Below are positions 1-6,971 of a DNA stretch of 15,136 bases, one piece after another. This stretch comes from Actinomycetes bacterium (GTDB lineage Bacteria > Actinomycetota > Actinomycetes > Mycobacteriales > Mycobacteriaceae): NCBI GenBank assembly GCA_023417985.1, contig JAEZDV010000283.1:1-15136 (forward strand). Direction: 5' to 3'. Each line of letters starts with the position of its first letter. Positions within the stretch are counted from its first letter, which is position 1. The notes below the pieces were generated by a model, which was given only the letters and a program-made list of their open reading frames with translations, did no database searches and had not been told where the DNA came from. The translations under genes and the position numbers were made by a program.

Positions 1-1
1 C

Positions 2-1234
2 GCCGACCGCCTCGCGTTCGCGAAGCAGAAGGTCGGTGAGGTGGTCTCGCTCGCGAAGGCGCTGACCACCGGCGCGGAGGAGCGTTGGCGGAAGCCCCCG
101 GTCTCGGTGCATTTCAAGCAGAAGCACACGGTCCGGGCGCGGATGAACGCGCTGACGCCCGAGCATCGCCGTCGCGCACCCTACGAGGAGCGGCGTGCGG
201 CGCAGCAGGCACGTCTGAACCTGCCGCCCGTCCCCACCACGACGCTGGGGTCCTTTCCTCAGACCGACGAGATCCGCAAGGCTCGTTACGATCTGGGGCA
301 GGGACGTCTGTCCTGGAACGAGTACGTCAAGCGCATCCAGGAGGCGATCGAGTCCACCATCCGTCTGCAGGAGGACATCGGGCTCGATGTGCTCGTGCAC
401 GGTGAGCACGAGCGCAACGACATGGTGCAGTACTTCGCCGAACTACTCGAGGGTTTCGCGACCACGCACTACGGGTGGGTGCAGGCGTACGGTTCACGCT
501 GCACGCGTCCGCCGATCCTGTACGGCGACATCGTGCGCCCGAAACCCATGACGGTGGAGTGGATTTCGTTCGCACAGTCGCTGACCGACAAGCCGGTCAA
601 GGGCATGCTCACCGGTCCGGTGACCATGCTGGCCCGCTCGTACATGCGCCAGGATCAGCCCATGCACGAGACGGCTGATCAGCTCGCTCTCGCGATTCGC
701 GACGAGATCGCGGATCTCGAGCGTGCGGGCATCGCGATCATCCAGGTCGACGAGCCCGCGATCCGTGAACTGCTTCCGCTGCGGCAGGACGGCCGGGCGG
801 AGTACCTGGACTGGGCGGTCGACGCGTTCCGTCTCGCGACCGGCGGTGCCAAGCCCGAAACGCAGATCCACACGCACCTTACGTACTCGGGTCAGGAGTC
901 CGTGGTCGAGGCGATCGAGCGGCTCGACGCGGATGTCACGGCCATCGTCGCGACACGATCGATCGGGTGGGTGCTCGAAGCCATCAAGGACCGGGCGCTG
1001 TCCCACGGTGTCGGGCCGGGTGTCTACGAATCCCGGTCCGCGCGGATTCCGGATATCGACGAACTCGACGAACTGCTGTCCGAGGCAGCAGAATCCGTGG
1101 AGCTCGACCGCTTGTGGGCGAATCCGGACGGTGGGCTCAAGACGCGCCATCACTGGCAGCTCGAGCCCTCGCTCCGCAACCTCGTGGCTGCGGCCCGTCG
1201 ACTCCGCCGGCGAGCAGAGACGGCCGGCGCGTAA
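2..1234 (+). CDS. MetE-like protein, C-terminal part (5' truncated by window), zinc site lost
   Basis: The reading frame is open from base 2, so the gene starts upstream of the window; the in-frame GTG at 41 is not the true start. The protein matches the linker and C-terminal barrel of cobalamin-independent methionine synthase (methyl transfer from methyltetrahydropteroyl-polyglutamate to homocysteine). Family blocks seen in order are TTTLGSFPQT, VHGEHERNDMVQYF, YGSRCTRPPILYGD, KGMLTGPVTML, IQVDEPAIRELLPLR, IHTH, GPGVY and NPDGGLKTR. Key residues are changed. The HxC zinc motif reads HLT (codon acg near 882), the glutamate of IEASRS-type segments is valine (IVATRS), the last ligand in NPDCGLKTR is glycine, and the HS of VYDIHSP reads RS. 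Only one zinc ligand, the histidine, remains. The fold is therefore MetE, but methionine synthase activity is doubtful. It may be a paralogue with another role. It ends convergently with sigF. Confidence 0.9.
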   Translation, partial: ADRLAFAKQKVGEVVSLAKALTTGAEERWRKPPVSVHFKQKHTVRARMNALTPEHRRRAPYEERRAAQQARLNLPPVPTTTLGSFPQTDEIRKARYDLGQGRLSWNEYVKRIQEAIESTIRLQEDIGLDVLVHGEHERNDMVQYFAELLEGFATTHYGWVQAYGSRCTRPPILYGDIVRPKPMTVEWISFAQSLTDKPVKGMLTGPVTMLARSYMRQDQPMHETADQLALAIRDEIADLERAGIAIIQVDEPAIRELLPLRQDGRAEYLDWAVDAFRLATGGAKPETQIHTHLTYSGQESVVEAIERLDADVTAIVATRSIGWVLEAIKDRALSHGVGPGVYESRSARIPDIDELDELLSEAAESVELDRLWANPDGGLKTRHHWQLEPSLRNLVAAARRLRRRAETAGA

Positions 1235-1255
1235 CCGCGACCACTGCCGAAACGT

Positions 1256-1288
1256 CACCGCCCCCCCCGGAATCCGGGCGGGGCGGTG
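1256..1288. terminator. Bidirectional hairpin between metE-like gene and sigF
   Basis: A near-perfect inverted repeat lies between two convergent genes. The outer stem is CACCGCCCC with GGGGCGGTG (9 pairs), then one C-C mismatch, then an inner CCCGG / CCGGG stem with loop AAT. There is no clear T tract on either side, as is common for hairpin terminators in high-GC actinobacteria. Its place in the 73-base gap after both stop codons supports a terminator role for both strands. Confidence 0.75.
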
Positions 1289-1307
1289 GCATGTTCGGTG
1301 TCTGCGG

Positions 1308-2090
1308 TCAGAAGTTCTCGCCGAGTTGTTCGCGAAGTTGCGCCAAGGTCTTCGTGAGCAAGCGGGAGACGTGCATCTGCGACACTCCGACGCGCTCGGC
1401 GATCTGGGTCTGGGTCATGTTCCCGAAGAACCGGAGCAGCACCACGGTGCGCTCGCGCGCGGGGAGTGCCTCGAGAAGCGGGCGCAGCGCCTCGTGGTTC
1501 TCGACCTCGTCCAGAGCGGCGTCGTAGTCACCGAGTGTGTCCGCCAGGGTCAGGCCGTCGTCCCCCGACGGCGACGAACGATCCACGGACACGGTCTGGT
1601 ACGCGTTTCCGGCGACCAGACCCTGCATGACCTCTTCCTGGTCGATGCCCAGTTCCTCCGCGAGTTCCGCTGCGGTTGGGGCCCGGCCCAGGTGCTGGGA
1701 CAGTTCGGAAGTGGCCTTGCTCAACGACAGGTGAAGCTCTTTCATGCGGCGCGGCACGCGCACGGCCCATCCCGTGTCGCGGAAGTGCCGGCGCACCTCG
1801 CCCATGATGGTGGGCACCGCGAACGAGACGAAGTCCGATCCGCGTTCCGTGTCGAAGCGGTCGACGGCGTTGACGAGGCCGAGGCGGGCGACCTGAAGTA
1901 GATCCTCGAATGCCTCGCCGCGACCGTCGAACCGGCGCGCGATGTGCTCGGCGAGCGGCAGGCAACGTTCGACGACCGCATCGCGGATCGCCGAACGTTC
2001 GGGATCGTCCGGACCGAGGGTGAGCAGCTTGCTCAGGGTTTCGGTGACGTCGGCGTACTCGTCGCTCGATCTTGTCGGATTCCGGCTCAC
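1308..2090 (-). CDS. sigF: RNA polymerase sigma factor, SigF/SigB general-stress subfamily
   Basis: This 260-residue protein is a group 3 sigma-70 factor of the SigB/SigF/SigG type and lacks region 1.1. Region 2 spans about residues 40-115 (FEDLLQVARLGLVNAVDRFD, then FVSFAVPTIMGEVRRHFRD and VPRRMKEL). Region 3 is about 120-170. Region 4 with its helix-turn-helix is about 205-256 (LPARERTVVLLRFF, TQTQIAERVGVSQMHVSRLL). The start is a GTG whose last bases overlap the rsbW stop codon (GTGA), so translation is probably coupled to that of the anti-sigma factor. A SigF-type promoter before rsbW suggests positive autoregulation. The protein would direct RNA polymerase to GTTT-N15/16-GGGTA promoters, many of which appear in this window. 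Paralogues exist in actinobacteria, so the exact letter is less sure than the subfamily. Confidence 0.93.
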   Translation of the reverse strand: MSRNPTRSSDEYADVTETLSKLLTLGPDDPERSAIRDAVVERCLPLAEHIARRFDGRGEAFEDLLQVARLGLVNAVDRFDTERGSDFVSFAVPTIMGEVRRHFRDTGWAVRVPRRMKELHLSLSKATSELSQHLGRAPTAAELAEELGIDQEEVMQGLVAGNAYQTVSVDRSSPSGDDGLTLADTLGDYDAALDEVENHEALRPLLEALPARERTVVLLRFFGNMTQTQIAERVGVSQMHVSRLLTKTLAQLREQLGENF

Positions 2091-2518
2091 CGAGCGGTGC
2101 TACCTTCTGCGATGGACATGTCGATTGTGGATACGGTGCCACCCTCGTGCTCCTCCGAGGACACAGAGATCGAGTCCGTCAGGGAGTTGAGCACGTGCCA
2201 GCCGAACGAGCGCGGCTGACCGATCGCTGCCGAATTGGCCGTGGGAGCGGTCAATGCGATGCGCAGAAGCCCGGGCACCCGCTGGAAGCTGCACGAGAGC
2301 ATGGCGTCGTCCGGCGCGCCCATGATCAGGCGGGTCGCGGCCTCGTCCACGGCGAGTTTCACATCGGCCACCGTATCGAGATCGAAGTCGTGCTGCAGGG
2401 CGATCGCTGCAGCAACCGCACGTAGAACGGAGAGCTGGGCGGGGTCGGCCTGGACTCGCAGTTCGACTACCGGGGTGGTGTGGTCTCGTGCCGATTCGAT
2501 CGACGCGGAATTGGCCAT
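2087..2518 (-). CDS. rsbW: Anti-sigma factor RsbW (UsfX-like), serine kinase/ATPase fold
   Basis: This 143-residue protein of the HATPase_c_2 anti-sigma family sits directly upstream of sigF in the order seen for mycobacterial usfX-sigF. The N-box region reads DVKLAVDEAATRLI at about residues 53-66. The asparagine that binds magnesium in Bacillus RsbW/SpoIIAB (EACTN) is arginine here, a change I recall also in the M. tuberculosis protein. ATP binding or kinase activity may thus differ from the Bacillus model. The SFGWHVLNSLTD segment near residues 103-114 matches the family C-terminal half. The ATG at 2518 is preceded by GGAG about 9 bases upstream. The protein is expected to bind SigF and hold it off core polymerase until an antagonist releases it. 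Confidence 0.9.
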   Translation of the reverse strand: MANSASIESARDHTTPVVELRVQADPAQLSVLRAVAAAIALQHDFDLDTVADVKLAVDEAATRLIMGAPDDAMLSCSFQRVPGLLRIALTAPTANSAAIGQPRSFGWHVLNSLTDSISVSSEEHEGGTVSTIDMSIAEGSTAR

Positions 2519-2808
2519 GAGGTTCTGGTCTCCATGAGGGGGAACAAGCAGGTCAGGGGGTCGTATTATTCGGTGTCAAGGGCAAGGCTACCCACACCGT
2601 CAGGTATTCAACCGCCCGCATCCCACATCGGGTCTGCGGCATATGTCCGTTACGGTTGAGACCTGCCGCTCGTTGCTCTACTGTTGGAGCAGGTTGAGCA
2701 CACAGCCGGGAACTCGAAAGCGCCACGCGTCCGCGAGGTTTTTCGGTACGTAGCCGGAGTGCCACCGTTGTCGTAGCGCTTACAACATCGTCTGTGTTGG
2801 GAAGTGTC
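2519..2808. other. Divergent intergenic region between rsbW and STAS gene
   Basis: This 290-base gap holds the SigF-type promoter for rsbW on the minus strand. No GGGTA -10 was found on the plus strand for the STAS gene, so its promoter is not identified. Minus-strand frames of 71-85 codons cross it, but they overlap the promoter and show no family-like composition. Confidence 0.6.
2589..2613 (-). promoter_or_regulatory. SigF-type promoter for rsbW-sigF (autoregulatory)
   Basis: On the minus strand the site reads GGTTG, a 15-base spacer, then GGGTA followed by GCC. This fits the actinobacterial SigF pattern GGTTT-N15/16-GGGTA with one mismatch. The -10 lies about 70 bases before the rsbW ATG. 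SigF operons are commonly autoregulated, which supports the call. Confidence 0.72.
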
Positions 2809-3249
2809 ATGACAGTTTCTCAGCGAAGCGCATCGCCTCTCACGTCCAATACGTGGTCGGTTCATCCGGCCCCCTCGGGCGGTCCGGTCGAACAGTCGTT
2901 CGGCGCGGAATTCAGAGCACGACCGATCGGATCCGACGTGATCCGGATTTCGGTGCTCGGAGATGTCGATATTCGCAACGCCCTCGCATTACGCGACTTC
3001 ACCTCCCGCTATCTCGAATCGTCGCGGATCGTACTGGATCTGTCGGAGATCGAATTCTTCGGTGCCGCCGGCCTCAGGGTCGTCGAAGATCTGGAGGTGT
3101 GCAGCGCCCGGAGCGGGTACCGGTGGGCACTCGTAGGAGGCAGGCCCGTGCAGCGCTTGTTCCGAGTGCTCGGACCGACGCTCCCGGTCGCCGCGCACAC
3201 CTCGCTCGACAGCGCTCTTGCCGCGCTCGCGCTCGGCAACGCATCCTGA
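2809..3249 (+). CDS. STAS-domain protein, anti-sigma factor antagonist-like, no phospho-serine
   Basis: This protein of about 146 residues carries a STAS domain at about residues 35-140: IRISVLGDVDIRNALALRDF, then IVLDLSEIEFFGAAGLRVVEDL. In SpoIIAA/RsbV antagonists the turn reads DSSGL, with the first serine phosphorylated by the anti-sigma kinase. Here it reads GAAGL, so that serine is absent. There is a single cysteine (LEVCSARS), so an intramolecular disulfide switch is also impossible. The ATG at 2809 is chosen over the in-frame GTG at 2794 because GGGAAG sits just before it. The gene is divergent from rsbW-sigF across a 290-base region, which makes RsbW a plausible partner, but this is inference. 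The first 30 or so residues are Ser/Pro rich and look disordered. Confidence 0.82.
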   Translation: MTVSQRSASPLTSNTWSVHPAPSGGPVEQSFGAEFRARPIGSDVIRISVLGDVDIRNALALRDFTSRYLESSRIVLDLSEIEFFGAAGLRVVEDLEVCSARSGYRWALVGGRPVQRLFRVLGPTLPVAAHTSLDSALAALALGNAS

Positions 3250-3283
3250 TTTCGGATCCGCGCGCCGTATTCCGACTCGGGCA

Positions 3284-3643
3284 TCAGGCCGCGACCCCCG
3301 CGGCGAAGCCCCCGTAGACGATCATCAGCACGAAGAGCGCCCATCCGGTGCCGTGCCAAATCTGCCATTTGCCGGCGGCCTTCCAGACCCGGTAGGTCTG
3401 CACGAACGCGCCCAGTCCGCCGAGGAGCAGGACGAGCGTCGGCCCGAACGCGAGGATCGCGCGAGCCGGGTCGGTGCATACTGCGAAATCCGCATCGACG
3501 CACGTATCGCCGGTGTTCAGCGCTGCCCATACGATCACGCCTGCCGCGATCGCTGCTGCCAGTGCGATCACGCTCGCGGCATACCGCACCGTATTGCGTG
3601 CGAGATGGGTGTCCTGCCGAGGGCTCTTTACGTCAGCTGTCAT
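3284..3643 (-). CDS. Small three-helix membrane protein, unknown function
   Basis: This 119-residue hydrophobic protein matches no family I recognise. Predicted membrane segments are at about residues 22-42 (ASVIALAAAIAAGVIVWAAL), 63-83 (ILAFGPTLVLLLGGLGAFV) and 99-118 (TGWALFVLMIVYGGF). The loop between the first two holds two cysteines (Cys48 and Cys56, in TGDTCVDADFAVCTD), which could form a disulfide outside the membrane. The loop before the third helix is rich in Trp and Lys (RVWKAAGKWQIWHG). The ATG at 3643 is chosen because AGGA lies 6-7 bases before it; the longer frame to 3772 would run through a promoter-like site. It converges on the STAS gene with a 34-base gap. A SigF-type site upstream suggests stress control. 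Confidence 0.78.
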   Translation of the reverse strand: MTADVKSPRQDTHLARNTVRYAASVIALAAAIAAGVIVWAALNTGDTCVDADFAVCTDPARAILAFGPTLVLLLGGLGAFVQTYRVWKAAGKWQIWHGTGWALFVLMIVYGGFAAGVAA

Positions 3644-3750
3644 GGAATATCCTGTACTGAAAGTCTTTTCGGTTCGTTCGGGGTCTCTCCGACGGATTCC
3701 CTCACCGCTCGGCGTCGGGTGATCCGTACAAAAAGGTCGTAGTAGAGGGC

Positions 3751-3775
3751 TACCCGGTCGGACGCGACTCAATCA
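3751..3775 (-). promoter_or_regulatory. Possible SigF-type promoter for the membrane protein
   Basis: The minus strand shows GGGTAGCC, identical to the -10 region before rsbW. Fifteen bases upstream is TGATT, a weak match to the GTTT-type -35. It lies about 108 bases before the chosen ATG. The -10 and spacing are good and the -35 is poor. Confidence 0.45.
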
Positions 3776-3836
3776 CCACGGCGCGCGTCGGACACGCGTT
3801 CGTGGCGGTCCGAACAGTGCGCTGCGGGTGATCCGG

Positions 3837-4514
3837 TCAGTCTCCGACGACTCGTTCGTGGAGGGTCATGAGCAGGTGATCGAAATCTTCCCGGCTCATC
3901 GCTTCGGTTCCGGGACCGGAAGTGATCTCGGTGACGAGTTGCTCGGCGAGTGCCCGGAGTTTGACGTTGGTTTCCTGGGACCGCCAGGCGAGAACCTCGA
4001 ACGCGTGTTGAGCTGAGATGCAGTACACCAGCATGATTGCGCCCTTGGCCTGTTCGATCACGGCGCGGGACTCGGCGAGCGCAGTGATCGCCAAGTCGAC
4101 GCCTTCGCGGACCTCATCTTCGAAGGCGCCCGACAGATCGACGTAGAACCCCGATGTTCCGAGCAGCGTGCCGTCGTCGGAGAGCAGTCGATCGCCGATC
4201 ACGGCGACATGCTTGACCTGTCCGGCGGTGTCGATGATGCGATGCCTGCTACTGAAAGGCGTGCCCGTCGAACGCACCGCTTCGAGGATCAGGGCGATGT
4301 GCTCTTTTTCGTCGGGGTGCTTGTGCTGCAGCACAAGATCGGTGGTGGGGGAGACTGTGCCCGGTTCGTAACCGTGCATCCTGGCGACAGCATCCGACCA
4401 CTCCCAGGTATCGTCCGCGAGCAGGTACCGGAAGCTGCCGACGTGCGGGGTGGCGCCGTCTCCGACAGCGCTGTCTGCCTGAGACGGGTCGTTCCTGCTG
4501 CTGCGATCCGTCAT
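3837..4514 (-). CDS. PAS-ANTAR domain regulator (RNA-binding antiterminator type)
   Basis: The protein has a PAS-like sensor domain at about residues 25-130 (GSFRYLLADDTWEWSDAVARMHGYEPG, then HPDEK and GTSGFYVDLS). An ANTAR domain follows at about 137-195 (ESRAVIEQAKGAIMLVY, then WRSQETNVKLRALAEQLV). ANTAR domains bind paired hexaloop RNA hairpins and prevent transcription termination, and PAS-ANTAR proteins of this layout are frequent in Rhodococcus and mycobacteria. The ligand of the PAS domain is unknown. The start is uncertain: ATG 4514 gives 225 residues beginning MTDRSS, while ATG 4589 gives 250, and neither has a clear ribosome site. The gene lies 124 bases downstream of otsA on the same strand and could be the last member of that transcription unit. 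No candidate two-hairpin target was recognised in the gaps here. Confidence 0.85.
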   Translation of the reverse strand: MTDRSSRNDPSQADSAVGDGATPHVGSFRYLLADDTWEWSDAVARMHGYEPGTVSPTTDLVLQHKHPDEKEHIALILEAVRSTGTPFSSRHRIIDTAGQVKHVAVIGDRLLSDDGTLLGTSGFYVDLSGAFEDEVREGVDLAITALAESRAVIEQAKGAIMLVYCISAQHAFEVLAWRSQETNVKLRALAEQLVTEITSGPGTEAMSREDFDHLLMTLHERVVGD

Positions 4515-4638
4515 GGGCTCGATTATGCGGCACACACCGGGGTCCGGCGCCACCGGCTCGAGCAGAGTGGCGGTGCGGGGCCCCGGCATCGTGTGACCAG
4601 AAATGTGAACTTGTGGCTGTCGTCCGGTGCGGCGGCGG

Positions 4639-6057
4639 TCAGCGATCTTCGGTCAGATGCGCAAGGAACGAGTTCGCCCAGCGATCCACGTCGTGCGCCA
4701 TCACGTGCTTGTGCATCGACCGCATCCGCCGCGCGGCGCTCGCCCGATCTTCTCCGACAGCCTTGACGACGGCGCGTTTGACACCTTCGAGATCGTGCGG
4801 GTTCACGATGTGTGCACGTCGCAGCTCGGCCGCGGCGCCCGCGAATTCGCTGAGGACAAGTGCTCCGCTCCCGTCACCGTGACAGGCCACATACTCCTTC
4901 GCCACCAGATTCATGCCGTCCCGGAAAGGGGTGACGACCATGACATCCGCTCCGGTGTACATCGCCACCAGCTCGTCGCGGTCCACGGGACGATGCAGAT
5001 AGTGCACCACCGGCCGGCCGAGCTGCCCGAACTCTCCGTTGATATTGCCGACCTGGCGTTCGATGTCGTCCCGCAGGGACGCATAGGCCGAGAGTCGCTC
5101 GCGGCTCGGCGTAGCGAGCTGGACCATGACGACTTTCTCCGGGTCGAGCGTGCCTTCGACGAGCAGCTCACTCAGCGCCTCGAGCCGGACGCTGATTCCC
5201 TTGGTGTAATCGAGCCGATCGACACCGAGCAGGATCGTCTCCGGGTCGCCCAACTCGGCGCGAATCTCCTTCGCGCGCAGCTTGGTGGCTGCCGACACCG
5301 ACTGATTGCGCAGTTGGGTCGAGTCGATGGAGATCGGGTAGGCGCCGACGCGCACGCGGCGATCCCCGAGATCGATGGTGCCGCCCCCGGTCGTTCCGCG
5401 GGGTGAACTCGGCAGGTCGAGCAGCCGCCGGGCGAGATACAAGAAGTTCTCCGCACCACCGGGCAGATGGAAGCCGACGAGGTCGGCCCCCATGAGGCCT
5501 TGGAGGATCTCCGTACGCCACGGCAACTGCAGGAAAAGTTCCGTCGGGGGGAACGGGATGTGCAGGAAGAACCCGATCCGCAGGTCGGGGCGTAGGTCGC
5601 GGAGCATGCGGGGGACGAGTTGCAGTTGGTAGTCGTGCACCCACACCGTGGCGCCGGGGGCGGCGGCGCGTGCGGCCTCTTCGGCGAAACGGCGGTTGAC
5701 CTTCTCGTAAGTGCGCCACCAGCCGCGGTCGAACGTCGGCGCTATCACCGCATCGTGGTAGAGCGGCCACAGGGTCTCGTTGGAGAATCCCTCGTAGTAC
5801 TCCGTGACCTCGGGTCCGCTCAGTGACACGGGATGAAGGGTCAGCCCTTCTTCGACGAAGGGCTCCAGATCGACGTCGGGAGTTCCCGGCCAGCCGACCC
5901 AGGCACCGTCGGCGGACCGCAGCACCGGCTCGAGGGCGGTTACCAGACCACCCGGGCTTCGGCGCCACACTCCGGGCCCACCGTCGGGGGAAGCCTCCAG
6001 ATCCACCGGCAGCCGATTGGCCACCACGACGAACTTGTTGGACGACGTCTCACTCAT
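4639..6057 (-). CDS. otsA: Alpha,alpha-trehalose-phosphate synthase (UDP-forming)
   Basis: This 472-residue GT20 glycosyltransferase joins glucose from UDP- or ADP-glucose to glucose-6-phosphate, giving trehalose-6-phosphate in the cytosol. Motifs seen are VVANRLPVD at the N-terminus, [11 protein letters not shown] (residues 32-42), [14 protein letters not shown] (139-152), [10 protein letters not shown] (166-175), [10 protein letters not shown] with the phosphate-contacting Arg281 and Lys286 (278-287), and [13 protein letters not shown] (380-392) with the nucleotide-binding Glu388. Length is normal for OtsA. The ATG at 6057 has GTGGA about 7 bases before it and matches the family start; an upstream in-frame GTG at 6090 is less likely. 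No otsB phosphatase gene is in the window. It lies 52 bases after the 50-residue ORF and probably shares its transcript. Trehalose fits a stress-regulated locus. Confidence 0.95.
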   Translation of the reverse strand: MSETSSNKFVVVANRLPVDLEASPDGGPGVWRRSPGGLVTALEPVLRSADGAWVGWPGTPDVDLEPFVEEGLTLHPVSLSGPEVTEYYEGFSNETLWPLYHDAVIAPTFDRGWWRTYEKVNRRFAEEAARAAAPGATVWVHDYQLQLVPRMLRDLRPDLRIGFFLHIPFPPTELFLQLPWRTEILQGLMGADLVGFHLPGGAENFLYLARRLLDLPSSPRGTTGGGTIDLGDRRVRVGAYPISIDSTQLRNQSVSAATKLRAKEIRAELGDPETILLGVDRLDYTKGISVRLEALSELLVEGTLDPEKVVMVQLATPSRERLSAYASLRDDIERQVGNINGEFGQLGRPVVHYLHRPVDRDELVAMYTGADVMVVTPFRDGMNLVAKEYVACHGDGSGALVLSEFAGAAAELRRAHIVNPHDLEGVKRAVVKAVGEDRASAARRMRSMHKHVMAHDVDRWANSFLAHLTEDR

Positions 6058-6109
6058 CGTTGTTCCACTTTCGGAGTAATACACCGGCACGCAGGGTGCA
6101 CCTGGGAGA

Positions 6110-6262
6110 TCACGCCTCCAGCCGCTTCACTTCGACGGCCTGCACCTCGTCGAACATAGCGTCTATCCGGCGCTTGATCTCCGCAGTGCTGAAACGTGAA
6201 CCGGGCGTCCCGGGCGCGGGCGTAGCCGCTTGGGGACCGGGGACGGCATCGACCTCAACCAT
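6110..6262 (-). CDS. Small 50-residue protein, unknown
   Basis: This short ORF on the minus strand starts [11 protein letters not shown] and ends [11 protein letters not shown]. It is preceded by AAAGGA 9 bases before the ATG, one of the better ribosome sites in the window. The first half is Pro/Ala/Gly rich and likely disordered. The second half, [20 protein letters not shown] and onward, looks like one charged amphipathic helix. It lies between the PfpI gene (69-base gap) and otsA (52-base gap) on the same strand, so co-transcription is likely. No family was recognised and no function is proposed. Support is the start context, the fill of an otherwise empty gap and the helical C-terminus; there is no homology evidence available here. 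Confidence 0.6.
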   Translation of the reverse strand: MVEVDAVPGPQAATPAPGTPGSRFSTAEIKRRIDAMFDEVQAVEVKRLEA

Positions 6263-6331
6263 CGTCGAGGATCCTTTCTGTGTACAACACGGAGGAGTGG
6301 ACGTCGGGCGCGGAATTCACCTCGGCGCCGC

Positions 6332-6904
6332 TCAGGCGCGAGTCGACCCGGCCTCGGCAACCACGTCGACGACGGCCGCGCAGAATGCGGGAAGATCGTC
6401 GGGGTTACGGCTCGAGACCAGGTTGCGGTCGATCACCACCTCTTTGTCCACCACGGTTCCACCCGCGTTGCGAATGTCGGTGCGCACACTCGGATAGGAG
6501 GTCAACGTGCGGCCGTTGACCACTCCGGCCTCCACCAGAGTCCATGGACCGTGACAGATCACTCCCACCGGCTTGTCCGCCTCGACGAACTCCCGCACGA
6601 ACGCCACTGCGTCGGGGTCCTGCCGGAGCTGATCCGGGTTCGTCGTGCCACCGGGCAGCAACAACCCGTCGAAATCGGAGACCGCCGCGTCGGCGACGGT
6701 CCGGTCCACGGCATACCTTCCCGCTTCGTTCACGTCCTGCTGCATCGCTTGGATCTCACCGCTTCGGAGCGACAGCAGTTCGACTGTGGCGCCTTCCTGC
6801 TCGACTGCTCTCCTGGGCTCGACGAGCTCTACCTCTTCGACTCCGTCGGTGGCGAGGATCGCGATCCTGCGTCCTGCCAGACGGCCTTGTTGCGCTGCAC
6901 TCAT
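6332..6904 (-). CDS. DJ-1/PfpI family protein (general stress protein 18 / YhbO-like)
   Basis: This 190-residue protein has the class I glutamine amidotransferase-like fold of the DJ-1/PfpI superfamily. The N-terminal strand and acidic residue are in RIAILATDGVEEVEL (13-27). DGLLLPGGTTNPDQLR is at 79-94. The nucleophile elbow is GVICHGPWTLVEAG (114-127), with Cys117 next to His118. Relatives act on glyoxal-type damage or are stress-induced hydrolases or chaperones; the substrate here is unknown. The ATG at 6904 (MSAAQQGRL) is used because the longer frame upstream overlaps the neighbouring gene and is Arg/Cys rich shadow sequence. A purine-rich stretch (GAAAGGCCGGA) lies before this ATG. A SigF-type promoter with a good -35 lies 36-60 bases upstream, making this a likely stress gene and perhaps first in a unit running through otsA. 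Confidence 0.9.
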   Translation of the reverse strand: MSAAQQGRLAGRRIAILATDGVEEVELVEPRRAVEQEGATVELLSLRSGEIQAMQQDVNEAGRYAVDRTVADAAVSDFDGLLLPGGTTNPDQLRQDPDAVAFVREFVEADKPVGVICHGPWTLVEAGVVNGRTLTSYPSVRTDIRNAGGTVVDKEVVIDRNLVSSRNPDDLPAFCAAVVDVVAEAGSTRA

Positions 6905-6939
6905 CTGTTCATCCGGCCTTTCTTCGATCAGATCCCGTT

Positions 6940-6964
6940 TACCCCGGATACGTCTCCGGAAACG
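6940..6964 (-). promoter_or_regulatory. SigF-type promoter for the PfpI gene (and possibly otsA)
   Basis: The minus strand reads CGTTT, 15 bases, then GGGTA. The core GTTT and GGGTA are both exact. It occupies the 67-base gap between the FAD-Rieske stop and the PfpI ATG and would give a leader of about 25-30 bases carrying the ribosome site. Confidence 0.72.
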
Positions 6965-6971
6965 TCGCTGG

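Noticed and set aside
723..1901. Long plus-strand frame of 392 codons across the metE-like end and sigF
   Set aside because: It is antisense to sigF and out of frame with the metE-like gene, Arg/Ser rich, crosses the terminator hairpin and matches no family. It is a GC-rich shadow.
2670..2700. GCTC/GAGC inverted repeat in the rsbW-STAS gap as a possible ANTAR-type hexaloop
   Set aside because: The loop is eight bases, there is no second hairpin and no terminator follows.
2553..2865. Minus-strand frames of 71-85 codons in the rsbW-STAS gap
   Set aside because: They contain the SigF-type promoter for rsbW, overlap the start of the STAS gene and have no convincing ribosome site or family-like residues.
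4627..5406. Plus-strand frame of 259 codons opposite otsA
   Set aside because: The opposite strand encodes well-conserved GT20 motifs over the whole span. No family pattern is seen in this frame.
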